Shown piece after piece: positions 30,837 through 40,765 of a stretch of DNA of 64,000 nt (within the stretch, counting starts at the first letter, position 1; each line of letters opens with the position of its first letter). The notes under the pieces were generated by a model, which saw only the letters and a list, made by a program, of their open reading frames with translations, searched no databases and was not told the origin of the DNA. The position numbers were made by a program, and so were the translations under genes. Location of the stretch: positions 123,737-187,736 of the forward strand of contig CAUYUJ010019091.1 in the NCBI GenBank assembly GCA_963575745.1. The letters are read 5' to 3'. The DNA is from Prorocentrum cordatum. Taxonomy: Eukaryota > Sar > Dinophyceae > Prorocentrales > Prorocentraceae.

Positions 30837-32054
30837 CCGGCGGTAAACCGTCAACCTTTCTTACCGCCGGGGGACTCGTAGAGCTTCCTGACAATATATA
30901 CCGTGGGAAAAAACTCCTAAGAACGACTATTTTTTAAGCCCAAGCAATTTCAGACCTCTCAAGATAACGCTAACAAAAAACAAAGAGTTTCGCAACCCAG
31001 TTCGAGTATCAAACCGAGTTCAGACCTCTGAATGCGACAGGCGGGCGCGTCTGATGTCTGCGAATCCACTCATGTGATTCCCAGCCCTGAAGCCCCCTAC
31101 AGCCCGAGTTAAGTGCAGAAAACCGACAGTATCGACTCGAATAATATAATAGTTTTGCGAACCTAGTTCGAGCAGCAGACCGAGTTCCGAGCTCTGGAAT
31201 CGACCGAAAGACGCGCCTGATGTGTGCAAATCGATATATGTGACCTGCAGCACTGTAGCCCTCCCCCAGCACGAGTTGAGTGCAGAAAATTGAGAGCACG
31301 TCTCAAGATCATTCGGACAATACGAACAGTTTCGCGAACCTAGTTCGGGCAGCAGGCCGAGTTCAGAGCTCTCGGTTCAATAGACGAACGCGACTGATGA
31401 TCCCTCATCGATGTCTGTCACAATGAAACCTGTAGCTGCCCTACAGCTCGAGTTAAGTACAGAAAACCGAGAGCGTCTATCAAGATGACTCGAATAATAC
31501 GAATAGATTTGCGGACCTAGCTCGGCTAGCAGACCGAGTTCAGACCTCGGCTGGCAGACCGAGTTCAGACCTCTGGATTCAACAGGCGAACGCGCGTGAT
31601 AATTCTGAGTGCGATAGGTGTGCTTACCAGCTCTGTAGCTGCCCTAAAGCTCGAGTTAAGTACAAAATACCGACAGCGCGTATCAAGATGACTCGAAACG
31701 GTCGTTCCCGCCGGGACGCTTTTTGGCCTTCAAAGTTACCCGATCGAGCTGAGATCAAGATGGCGAGCGGGAATAAGATCGAATATCATGGGAAAAAATA
31801 CTAGAGCTCTAACGAATGGTCAAATTTCGAGAACAAAATTTTCAACCGACCAAAAGTCAGCAAAAGGTCCGTCGAGATTTTTCTTGCCAACTAGCTCTCC
31901 AGCGCTCCGGAATTACTCTTAAGCTTCCAGCAATAACTTGCTAAGGGAAGCTCTACGAGTTACTAGCTGCACTCCGCGCCGGAATTCCTCTAGCTCATCA
32001 ATGCCGAAGAGCTCTACGAGGTACTGGGCGCCGGCGGTAAACCGTCAACCTTGG
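30837..32054 (+). repeat. S-family array unit upstream of LINE-E
   Basis: The hairpin at 30837-30870 (GTAA/TTAC) starts an S unit with about five monomers and the full terminal module, ending GGGAAGCTCTACGAGTTAC near 31945-31964. A short L-type end (31966-32023) follows, then the left half of the hairpin occupied by LINE-E (32031-32054). Confidence 0.72.
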
Positions 32055-32130
32055 TTTTTTTGCGGTTTGCGGTCCGCCACTAGAATCCGAATCCGAATCG
32101 GCGGAGCAGTGCAACTGAGCCCCCACCATC

Positions 32131-35100
32131 TTAGGTAGGTCGTAGCAGAGCGCACGCCACCTTAGCAGCAGCTCTCGTCAGGGCAGCGCAGGCAGCTAGT
32201 TCACAGCAGGTTACCGTGCTACCAGGAGGCAAGCTCATCGCCTCCTCGGCCACATCGTGCCAATGGAAGCTGTGCGAGCTGGTGCAGGAGGAAGAGGAGG
32301 AGGAGGAGGAGGAGGAGGAGATGGGAAAATCAACCTGCACGCTGGAACCCCTACCTACAACGCCAATCTGAAGCCACCACCCACCTCCACATCCTTCATT
32401 ACTGACACCCCCATCGAATGCACCACGGAGAGCAGTCTTACGAGTACTGAGGAACTTATCATATGCAAACCAGCGAGTAATAGTTTGGCCACCTCTGGCC
32501 TCCCACGACAATTTATCCGCACGCTCATTACCCTCACGAAAGAAATGCTTATACAGATTCTGTCCCGATGCAGGTGAGGTCAGTCCCCATCCAGACAGCA
32601 TCGATACCGTATTTTGTAGTGTTCCCACCAGTCGTACATACTGCTTGTTGCGAATCTGCCACTCACCACACATCCAGTTTACAACAGTCTTACTATCTCC
32701 CAAGATCTCCATCCCAAGACGCTCAATATTCTCACACCTCCACTCCGTTTCATTCTCAAAATTAGCGGCAATACGTTTGCTCATCCTCTCATTCATCTCA
32801 CTCTCCTCCTCCTCCTCTGCCTTCACATGTCTCACACCAGGCGGCCTGGGTAGAACAAACAAGTCGAACAAGTGTTGCATACCAATCACAGTCAGCAAAT
32901 GCTTGCAGTATTTCTCACGGGACCCAGCGGAACTGTCGAATGAGAGGTACCACTCACAACCAAAGAGATCGCACAAGCACCAGTCCCACGCAGTATGTCC
33001 ACGGGGGCGGCCGCCTATGTTCATGCGTGTCAGCTGCTTCCTATCTTTTACAGGCAATGCTAGAATACATGTGTCACGATGTTCCGTCCACTTCCCCCTT
33101 CCATGTAACATGGCCAGCCTAGATATCATCCATTCACGTGACATGTCCGACTCCTCAGGTATGGCAGGCTGATCATCTGGTGTACGCCGGCGACAGCCAC
33201 TCGACATCTGGGATATCTGAGATACATGATATGTTTGAGAAGTCGCCGCCGCCGCCATCGCCCGAGTTTTCCTCTGACGCCGATTTGGTACCGTCTCTCC
33301 CTCCTCCTCCTCTGTGTGTGTTGTGTATCTCCTCATACGAATACTTGCAGCAACTGAGACATCCTTAGCCCAATCCCAACAACGAAATATCCATATCTGC
33401 ACCGCACTTCGGAATCCAAGTCCAGCAAAACTCTGTCGTCCCGCTTTGTATCGCCTACGTTGAAACTCAGACCAGCCTTCAGTTCTCCGCTTGCGTATAC
33501 CTGACATTATAGCTAGACATCTGCCTTCAAAATAGTGAACAGCAGCAATGGTAGAATAGTCGGGCGTTCTGCCCTCACAGTTGAATAATAATGCAGCAAT
33601 CACTTTAGCTTGATAGCGAGTAAATCTTTCAGCCAAGTCAATCCCAGAACAGCGGTAATACGCGATTTCCCCAAAGAACATCCTCTGGGCTTTCTGGAGC
33701 ATGGCCTCTGAGTCCGAGTGGTCCTTCCAGGTCTCCTCCAGAGTGGCTCCCAGGATCTCAAACGCTTGAACACGCGGTAGGACCACTTCTCGGGTCCCAA
33801 GAGCGGCGTCACTAGACGGCACCAGCACACGGATATCCTGCTCAGGGGACGGCGGGATGCCAGGCGGCGCACCAAAGTAAATATACATCAAAGATTTCGG
33901 CTTCCAGGTCACTCCTGCATTCATCAGGGGGATGCTCATGTCACGCACCATCAACTCAAGGTCAGTGCGGGTCTTCGCGTACAGCAAGAGATTATCTGCC
34001 CAGAAACTGTGGGTCATACGCTCCCCATTGAACATGCGCTCATCATTTTCCAGTTTGATGCCGTACTGCGTTTCTCGCCTCCACCTGTCGATAACATCTC
34101 TCCAGAGTACAATAGAAACTGCCAGAAAAATCATAGGTCCCTCTACTCCTCCCGTTCGAATAGATTTGTCCCAATAGACCGCTGACGATGCCTCGATGCC
34201 CTCGAAGCTGGCCACGCACTGATTATCCATCATGGGTTCAATCAACGCCACAATGAGATCAGCTGGTATGTCAAGAGCACGAAGACAGCGCATGGCGAGG
34301 CACGGAGTAACATTATCGAAAGCTTGTAAGATATCAAGATTGGCAAGCCACAAACTGTCTCCTTTGCCCCAGACAGCGGAGTGCTGGCTGAGCCTCTTGG
34401 CAACGCTGGTGATTTCCGATGTTTTACGTCCCGATCTGAATCCGTACAGGCATACATAGTGTCGGTGCTCCTCAATCCTCTTCTCAATCAACATCACAAT
34501 ACATGTCATGTACCATTTCATAAGACACGACTGTAGACATAGCATACGTGTATCTGTCAAATGTTTTATGTCCATTTCTTTTGGCATGAGTGTGGCAGCT
34601 AGTTGACGCCAACTGTCAGGACAACATAACCTTCTGGAATACACACCTTGGAAGCTCACCAGAACACGTCGCACAGATGCCCACGAGAGCTGTTTCAACA
34701 TCGTGACAGTCACGTTGTCGGGACCTGGGGCCTTTCCCGTGGACAGCTTCGCCCTCGCCCGCAGCAGGAGCGACATCGAGAAAACCTCTGAGGATCCGCT
34801 TTCCGAACATAGACCACGCAGCGACTGAAGCTCACGCAGGGTCACCTCTCTGGCCTCGGGGTCCTCCACCTTAGACTTCATGTGCCCCAATATCTCGTCC
34901 CCCCACTCCTCGCGGTTCTTAGACTCCATCCCGTTGGCAAGGATCAACGTCTCCGTCTTGGCCCTCCTCCTCCTCCTCGTGTTCATTTCCGTCCTCCACC
35001 TCTGTACTCTTGCCTCAAGCCTCCTTCTTTCTCTCCTCACAATCTTTGAGCACCGTTTAGCCTCCTCTCTATCCCCCCGACGAAGAGCTTCACGTTTACT

Positions 35101-36279
35101 TGCCTGGGCGGCCCAGTGGATCTCGGATTTCTTTGGCACATTATTCCTGGGATTGATATCTTTCTGGGGGGTCTCCTCGGCGGCCTTTATGAGGTCAGGT
35201 CCCAGCGTATCCAACATCTCCTGTCGATCCTCTGGGTCAGCATTTTCCTGGCACAGAGCACGGTAACGACTGCCCCGATCGTCCATGTTCTTCGCAAACT
35301 CCAGCTGTGACACCGGTTGCAAGTGGATGAATTTTCGAGCAGGCTGGGTCCGTCTCTTCGCAGACGGTGCACAAGACAAGCGAACAACTATGCAGGCGTG
35401 GTCAGACAGCGCACGCTCGTATCTGCTGCAAGGGTGCTCCGTCCAGGCGTGGCCGACTTCCGAAGGCAGCATCCAGCCAACGGTGAGCTCCTGCCTGTGT
35501 AAACGACGGCTGACACCAACATAGTCGAGTACCTTCTCCACCCCCGTACCTGATTTGAAAGTAACCCTCCTCTGCCCAAATGTGTTCTCCATCCTGATGC
35601 CCCAGAGCCCGCAGAAGTCCAGTAGGGCCCTCCTCATAGATTGCAGCCTAGACGCCCGTCGAATTTCGAAGCCCGAGACAAGCCTATGAGGTCTGGCTTT
35701 TCGTGCACCACGTTTTGTTTGAGTCATATACGGGTTGCCGTCATCCGCTCCCTCCTCCATCCCAGTATCAATCTCCGTAGACTCCCCAGCAATCCCAGAC
35801 GCCTCCAGAAGCCCTGATCCAGTAACTCTAAAGCCGTTGACCTCCGAATCTGGCTCGAGTTCGACGTTAGCATCTGTCAAGAAGACCAGGTCCCGCGGCT
35901 GCTTCGGGAACTTAGACCTATGTGTGCGAAGCACTTGGGATATTTCAAACAATATCTGCTCATACACATCATGCTCATACTGTTCTTCCGTAAGGGCATT
36001 GATACTCTCATGTGGCATATATGCAACAATAACCGTAACACTAGAATAACTACAAATGACAAAACCTTTGCCACGATATGTGGCTCTGAGCGAGTCTCTC
36101 CAAGACTTAGACATAATCACCGCAGCCTTCCGACAAGTACTCCGAAAAATTGTGTAACCTCGCATGCTGAGATCACGAACTGAAAGGAACTGACACTCGC
36201 ACAACCCCGCGAGTCCCACATCTAAACGACGTAGTGAATTAATTATGTCATGGCCGTTCTCTGCACCTGCCCGACGCAC
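32131..36279 (-). CDS. LINE-E ORF2: EEP endonuclease, reverse transcriptase, permuted RNase H
   Basis: 1382 codons from the first near-cognate codon; the frame is open ten more codons to the ORF1 stop and includes the endonuclease strand IASWNVRRAG. The first ATG lies only after the catalytic CECQ motif, at LSMRGY. Further motifs: TDANVE, VLDYVGV, LSDHACI (endonuclease); LDILQAFD, RTGGVEGP, WADN (RT motifs A, B, C). RNase H is permuted: LGDS (D1195), REGNERAD, then AFDGG (D1289) and CCELAAC (E1360). A run of serines encoded by TCC/TCT repeats sits between the last two motifs. There are no frameshifts or stops. Confidence 0.91.
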   Translation of the reverse strand: MRRAGAENGHDIINSLRRLDVGLAGLCECQFLSVRDLSMRGYTIFRSTCRKAAVIMSKSWRDSLRATYRGKGFVICSYSSVTVIVAYMPHESINALTEEQYEHDVYEQILFEISQVLRTHRSKFPKQPRDLVFLTDANVELEPDSEVNGFRVTGSGLLEASGIAGESTEIDTGMEEGADDGNPYMTQTKRGARKARPHRLVSGFEIRRASRLQSMRRALLDFCGLWGIRMENTFGQRRVTFKSGTGVEKVLDYVGVSRRLHRQELTVGWMLPSEVGHAWTEHPCSRYERALSDHACIVVRLSCAPSAKRRTQPARKFIHLQPVSQLEFAKNMDDRGSRYRALCQENADPEDRQEMLDTLGPDLIKAAEETPQKDINPRNNVPKKSEIHWAAQASKREALRRGDREEAKRCSKIVRRERRRLEARVQRWRTEMNTRRRRRAKTETLILANGMESKNREEWGDEILGHMKSKVEDPEAREVTLRELQSLRGLCSESGSSEVFSMSLLLRARAKLSTGKAPGPDNVTVTMLKQLSWASVRRVLVSFQGVYSRRLCCPDSWRQLAATLMPKEMDIKHLTDTRMLCLQSCLMKWYMTCIVMLIEKRIEEHRHYVCLYGFRSGRKTSEITSVAKRLSQHSAVWGKGDSLWLANLDILQAFDNVTPCLAMRCLRALDIPADLIVALIEPMMDNQCVASFEGIEASSAVYWDKSIRTGGVEGPMIFLAVSIVLWRDVIDRWRRETQYGIKLENDERMFNGERMTHSFWADNLLLYAKTRTDLELMVRDMSIPLMNAGVTWKPKSLMYIYFGAPPGIPPSPEQDIRVLVPSSDAALGTREVVLPRVQAFEILGATLEETWKDHSDSEAMLQKAQRMFFGEIAYYRCSGIDLAERFTRYQAKVIAALLFNCEGRTPDYSTIAAVHYFEGRCLAIMSGIRKRRTEGWSEFQRRRYKAGRQSFAGLGFRSAVQIWIFRCWDWAKDVSVAASIRMRRYTTHTEEEEGETVPNRRQRKTRAMAAAATSQTYHVSQISQMSSGCRRRTPDDQPAIPEESDMSREWMISRLAMLHGRGKWTEHRDTCILALPVKDRKQLTRMNIGGRPRGHTAWDWCLCDLFGCEWYLSFDSSAGSREKYCKHLLTVIGMQHLFDLFVLPRPPGVRHVKAEEEEESEMNERMSKRIAANFENETEWRCENIERLGMEILGDSKTVVNWMCGEWQIRNKQYVRLVGTLQNTVSMLSGWGLTSPASGQNLYKHFFREGNERADKLSWEARGGQTITRWFAYDKFLSTRKTALRGAFDGGVSNEGCGGGWWLQIGVVGRGSSVQVDFPISSSSSSSSSSSCTSSHSFHWHDVAEEAMSLPPGSTVTCCELAACAALTRAAAKVACALLRPT
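32281..32325. repeat. GGA/GAG microsatellite encoding a serine run in LINE-E ORF2
   Basis: About 13 trinucleotide units (AGGAGGAGG...) on the plus strand encode consecutive serines on the coding strand. They lie in the loop between the first strand and first helix of the RNase H N-terminal half, a place where length variation should be tolerated. Confidence 0.85.
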
Positions 36280-36309
36280 ATTCCATGACGCAATGGTGTC
36301 GTGGCACCT

Positions 36310-36312
36310 CTA
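36310..36312 (-). other. In-frame TAG between ORF1 and ORF2 of LINE-E
   Basis: ORF1 ends AGT ACG AAC TAG and the following AGG TGC CAC continues in the same frame into ORF2 with no further stop. The stop is TAG here, not TGA as in LINE-A, B and C, yet the single-stop, same-frame arrangement is kept. Confidence 0.62.
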
Positions 36313-37857
36313 GTTCGTACTGGAAATCCTCGCTCGCAACTCATCAATGTTGATCCCTGGCTCAAGCTGATTCATTGCACGAGTAATCTCCCAGCCATTC
36401 TGCAGAGAGAACTTGGCCACAATCTTCCCTGGAGGTGGTAAGTGGTCACTGGAGCCCCACATGAACGTAATCGGTGGTCCCGTCTCAGCCCTGAGATTCG
36501 AATGATGCTTCTTGAAACTCTTGAACTTGGCCTGAAAGATCCCAGCGGCATCCAGATGGGGCTTCTTCCAGGGGGGGGCCTCCACGTGGACCTTGAGGGC
36601 CCTGGGAGCGTGCTGGAGTTTGTTGTCGGCGATCGCGGCAACGAGTCGACGACGAAGATCCCACAGCTGGTCACTGGTAACCCCATTCTGGAAATAGAGC
36701 CGAGCACGCGAATACCCCCACGCCTCTCTACCTGTGTTGAACCTCTTGGATTGGTTCAGGTCCAGAAACTCCTTCACACCACTGAACCATTCTCCAGCCA
36801 GGACCTCATTCAGCAGTGAATTCAACGCCTGCTGTGATAACATCTCCTCCTGACGCTTCTCTGCATCCCTCCAGTCCGTCACCCATCCCTTGAGCTCGAC
36901 GAACGATGGGGTGAAATTCTGCACTGACTGCCGAGTTTCCGCCGAGGACGCTGTCGTAGAGGTGCCTGCTCTGGGGGCCCCACCTGCAGGAGCCTGCTGG
37001 AGCTGGATTATCTGGAGCCTCTGATCCTCAACCTTCTTAGTAATAGCATCTATGTCCGTCATCGCCTGCTGTACATTTTTCTCCACCGAATCAACACGAG
37101 CATTGAGCTGGGTGCCGAGATCCGCGATGCTTCGATGTGTTGATTGGAAGCCCTCCGTCATCTTACCTCCCAGAGATGCAACAAGCGTCGTGATCTTGTC
37201 CATCCCCTTTGTCATGGCCTCCTCGAGGCCTTCAACCGTCTGAATTTTGACACGTTTCCCCTCTGGGACCTCCTCCTCCTTGGCTCCTGGAACGGGCATA
37301 TCAGTGGCGTCCATAGCGAAAACCTCGGGGACCGCAGCAGCTGATGAGGCAGCCATCTTGCCGTCTGAGATACTACAAGGGATATTCCACTTCGCACAGA
37401 ACGATCGATCTTCTCGAGTACGTTTGTGATGTGCACTCAACTGATGAAAGTTATATGGGGCAACAGGATGGTGGGGTAAAGTGGGAGAAAGATCAGGTGG
37501 CCCAGATGGTATGTCGACTAGAGAATCCTTATCGTCGTGTCGGGCTCTACCAACCTGTCTGGCAAGATACTCCCACTCCCAATGTCCGAAGTTGGCTCCC
37601 CAGCGGTCCAAATCGATCGATTGACTCTGGCTCGTCCCGTCCAGCTCGACGCGGCAAAATGCCGCAACAATGCACACAAACAAATGCAGGCGGCCTGCTT
37701 GCCTCGGACTTGCCGAAGTCGCCGAAGTGGCCCGATCGCCACGCGCCCCCCGCGCGGCGGGCCAGGGGCAGGCTGCCTGACTGCACGATGCAGCTCGAGT
37801 GAGCCCCCCGACGGGCCAAGGCCGAGGGAGAGCGGGAGGTAAACTCCGCTTCCTCAA
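36310..37857 (-). CDS. LINE-E ORF1, putative nucleic-acid-binding protein
   Basis: The open frame has 515 codons and begins inside the target-site duplication, so the first part is probably 5' UTR. A plausible ATG start is at DGKMAASSAAA, after the basic segment HHKRTREDRSFCAKW. Downstream come an acidic stretch, a KRVK basic patch, a long coiled coil (about 37230-37000 on the genome, EGLEEAMTKGMDKI and onward), an Ala/Gly linker, then the ORF1 core: FVELKGW, RARLYFQNG, and VEAPPWKKPH shared with LINE-B. The C-terminus is RISSTN. I do not recognise a named family. Confidence 0.77.
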   Translation of the reverse strand: MRKRSLPPALPRPWPVGGLTRAASCSQAACPWPAARGARGDRATSATSASPRQAGRLHLFVCIVAAFCRVELDGTSQSQSIDLDRWGANFGHWEWEYLARQVGRARHDDKDSLVDIPSGPPDLSPTLPHHPVAPYNFHQLSAHHKRTREDRSFCAKWNIPCSISDGKMAASSAAAVPEVFAMDATDMPVPGAKEEEVPEGKRVKIQTVEGLEEAMTKGMDKITTLVASLGGKMTEGFQSTHRSIADLGTQLNARVDSVEKNVQQAMTDIDAITKKVEDQRLQIIQLQQAPAGGAPRAGTSTTASSAETRQSVQNFTPSFVELKGWVTDWRDAEKRQEEMLSQQALNSLLNEVLAGEWFSGVKEFLDLNQSKRFNTGREAWGYSRARLYFQNGVTSDQLWDLRRRLVAAIADNKLQHAPRALKVHVEAPPWKKPHLDAAGIFQAKFKSFKKHHSNLRAETGPPITFMWGSSDHLPPPGKIVAKFSLQNGWEITRAMNQLEPGINIDELRARISSTN

Positions 37858-40327
37858 CCTTGGTTACCGCCGGGGAACTCGTAGAGCTTCCAAGCTGAGA
37901 AAACCGAGAGCACCTACCAACATTCTGACTCATAGTGAATATTGTTTGACCTCTGAATACGACAAGCGGACGCGTCTCATCAGACCGAGTTCAGACCTCT
38001 GAATGCGACAGGCGGGCGCGTCTGATATCTGCGAATCCACTCATGTGATTACCAGCCCTGCAGCCCCCCTACAGCCCGAGTTAAGTGCAGGAAACAGACA
38101 GCATCTCTCAGGATGACCGAATAATATAATAGTTTCGCAGACCTGTTTCGAGCAGTAGACCAAGTTCTGAGCTCGCGAATCGACCAACGGACGCGCCTGA
38201 TGTGTGCAAATCGATTTCTATGACCCGCAGCACTGTAGCCCTCCCGCAGCACGAGTTGAGTGCAGAAAATTGAGAGCAATAGACACGATGATTCGACGAA
38301 TAGTTTCGAACCGAGCTCGCACAGCAGGCCGAGTTCAGAGCTCTCGATACAACAGACAAACGCGCCCGATAATTCTGAATCGATTTACGTGGCTGTAGGC
38401 TCTGTAGCTGCCTACAGCTCGAGTTAAGTACAGAAAATACCGAGAGCGTTTGTGAAGATGACTTGAAAAATAAGAATAGATTTGCGGACCTAGCTCGGCT
38501 AGCAGACCGAGTTCAGACCTCTGGATTCAAGAGGCGAACGCGTCTGATGATTGTGAGTGCGATAGCTGTGCTTACCAGCACTGTATCTGCCCTGAAGATC
38601 GGATTAAGTACAAAATACCCACCACGCGTATTAAGTTGAATCGAATAATACGAATAGGTTTGCAAACCTAGCTCGGCTAGCAGAGCGAATTCAGACCTAT
38701 AGATTCAACAGGCGAACGCGCCTAATGATTTTGAGTGCAATAGGCGTGCTTACCAGCACTGTAGCTGCCCCACAGCTCGAGCTAAGTAGAAAATACCGAC
38801 AACGCGTATTAAGTTGACTCGAATAATACGAATAAGTTTGCGGACCTAGCTCGGCTAGCAGAGCGAGTTCAGACCTCTGGATTCAACAGGCGAACGCGCC
38901 TCATGATTCTGAGTGCGATAGCTGTGCTTACCAGCTCCGTAGCTGTCCTACAGCTGGAGTTAAGTACAAAATACCGACAACGCGTATCAAGATGACTCGA
39001 AACGGCCGATCCCGCCAGTATGCTTTTTGGCAGTAACAGATACCCGATCGAGCTGAGGTCAAGATGGCGAGCGGGAATAAGATCGATTATCATGAGAAAA
39101 AATACTAGAGCTCAAACGAATTGTTGAATTTCGAGAACATAATTTTCAACCGACCAAAAGTTGTGAAAAGTTCAGTTCTTTTTTTTTGAGCCAACTAGCT
39201 GTGGGGCGCGCCGGAATTACTGGGCGCCGGCGGTAAACCGTCAACCTTTGTTACCGCCGGGGGACTCGTAGAGCTTCCTGACAACATATACTGTCGGAAA
39301 AAATTGCAGAGAACGAATAGTTTTTGAGCCCAACTCGAGTATCAGACCGAGTTCAGACCTCTGAATGCGACAGACGCACGCGTCTGATGTCTTCGAATCG
39401 ATTCCTGTGATTACCCGCCCTGCAGCCTCCCTACAGCCCGAATTAAGTGCAGAACGCCGACAGTAGCTCTCAAGATGACTGGAAGAATACGAACAGTTTC
39501 GTGATTCTGGATCGCGCAACAGACCGAGTTCAGAGCTCTGGATTCAACAGGCGAACGCCCCTGCTGATTCTGAGTGCGGTAAGTGTGCTTACCAACACTG
39601 TAGCTGCCCTACAGCTCGAGTTAAGTAGAAAATACCGACAACGCGTATCGAGTTGACTCGAATAATACGAATAGGTTTGCGGACCTAGCTCGGCTAGGAG
39701 ACCGAGTTTAGACCTATGGATTCAACAAGCGAACGCGTCTGATCATTCTGAGTGCGACAGGAGTGCTTAACAGCTCTGTAGCTGCCCTACAGCTCGAGTT
39801 AAGTAGAAAATACCGACAACGCGTATCAAGTTGACTCGAATAATACAAACAGGTTTGCGGACCTAGCTCGGCTGACAGACCGAGTTCAGACCTCTGGGTT
39901 CAACAGGCGAACGCGCCTGATCATTCTGCATGCGTTAGCTGTGCTTACCAGCTCTGTAGCTGCCCTAGAGCTCGAGTTATGTTCAGAAAACCGACAGCGC
40001 GTATCAAGATGACTCGAAACGGCCGTTCCCGCCAGAGTGCTTTTTGGCCTTCAAAGTTACCCGATCGAGCTGAGATCAAGATGGCGAGCGGGAATAAGAT
40101 CGAATATCACGGGAAAAAATACTAGAGCTCTAACGAATTGTCAAATTTCGAGAACGAAATTTTCAACCGAGCAAAAGTCATCAAAAGTTCCGTCGAGATT
40201 TTTCTTGCCAACTAGCTCTGGGGCGCGCCGGAATTACTCTTAGCTTCCAGCTATAACTAGCTAAGGGAAGCTCTACGAGTTACTCTTAGCTTGCAGCTAT
40301 AACTAGCTAAGGGAAACTCTACGAGTT
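37854..40327 (+). repeat. S-family arrays forming left arm of a large inverted repeat
   Basis: The first unit starts with the right half of the LINE-E hairpin (GGTTACCGCCGGGGAACTCG) and runs through about seven monomers and a terminal module to 39220. The second starts at the hairpin 39227-39260 and ends at 40325 (AAGCTCTACGAGTTACT). The order and sequence of both units recur in reverse complement between about 40.74 and 46.34 kb. Confidence 0.75.
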
Positions 40328-40383
40328 ACTTGTAAGCGTCCACTTGTAAGCGTCCACTTGTAAGCGTCCACTTGTAAGCGTCT
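40328..40383 (+). repeat. 14-bp tandem repeat, four copies
   Basis: ACTTGTAAGCGTCC is repeated four times, the last copy ending in T, immediately before AAAACCCGGATAGC of a GC-rich element. Single or double copies of the same 14-mer occur at 49517-49543 and at 50921-50934, again next to that element or to a hairpin. Confidence 0.85.
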
Positions 40384-40765
40384 AAAACCCGGATAGCGAA
40401 GCCAAACGCGAAACGCCGCACGGGGACCTCTGCCAGGCCGCTTGAAACGATGCGCGGGACGCTGGAAACCTCGCAGGAAACGCTTGCAGGGGCGCCGTTT
40501 ACGATGCGTGGGGCCCTGCAAAGCGCGCAAGGAAGATCTCCCTAGGAGCCTGGAAGAACTGCCGAAGCTCTTCCGAAGCTCTGCCGAAGCGCTTTGCGCA
40601 CCCTGGAGCCACGCGTATTGGGAAACGCTAGGAAGCCACGCTCCCGGACCCGCTGCAAGCTCCGGCAACCTGCTGCGGGGATCGTGGACCGGCGGAGGTG
40701 GGCGTGTCCCCCTCACCACCCACCTCCGGCTTCTTATCTGTAACCCTTAGCTCTCCAAGGAGCTA
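40384..40765 (+). repeat. GC-rich element, copy 2, in the centre of the inverted repeat
   Basis: It starts AAAACCCGGATAGCGAAGCC and ends CTTAGCTCTCCAAGGAGCTAT. The interior is highly GC-rich and shared with the copies at 43348, 46373 and 50921 (for example TTTACGATGCGTGGGGCCC and CACGCGTATTGGGAAACGC). It forms the spacer between the two arms of the large inverted repeat. Confidence 0.78.

Larger units (their letters stand above)
32055..37853 (-). mobile_element. LINE-E, full-length site-specific non-LTR retrotransposon
   Basis: A 5.8-kb element of a fourth family with a perfect 10-bp target-site duplication TCAACCTTGG (32045-32054 and 37854-37863). Joining the flanks reproduces the empty hairpin at 46831-46864. 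The coding-strand 3' end is GGCGGACCGCAAACCGCAAAAAAACC, echoing the LINE-D tail. The 5' end begins GGAAGCGGAGTTTACCTCCCGCT, close to GCGGAGCTTACCTCCCGCT of LINE-A and B. Both ORFs are intact. Confidence 0.92.
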
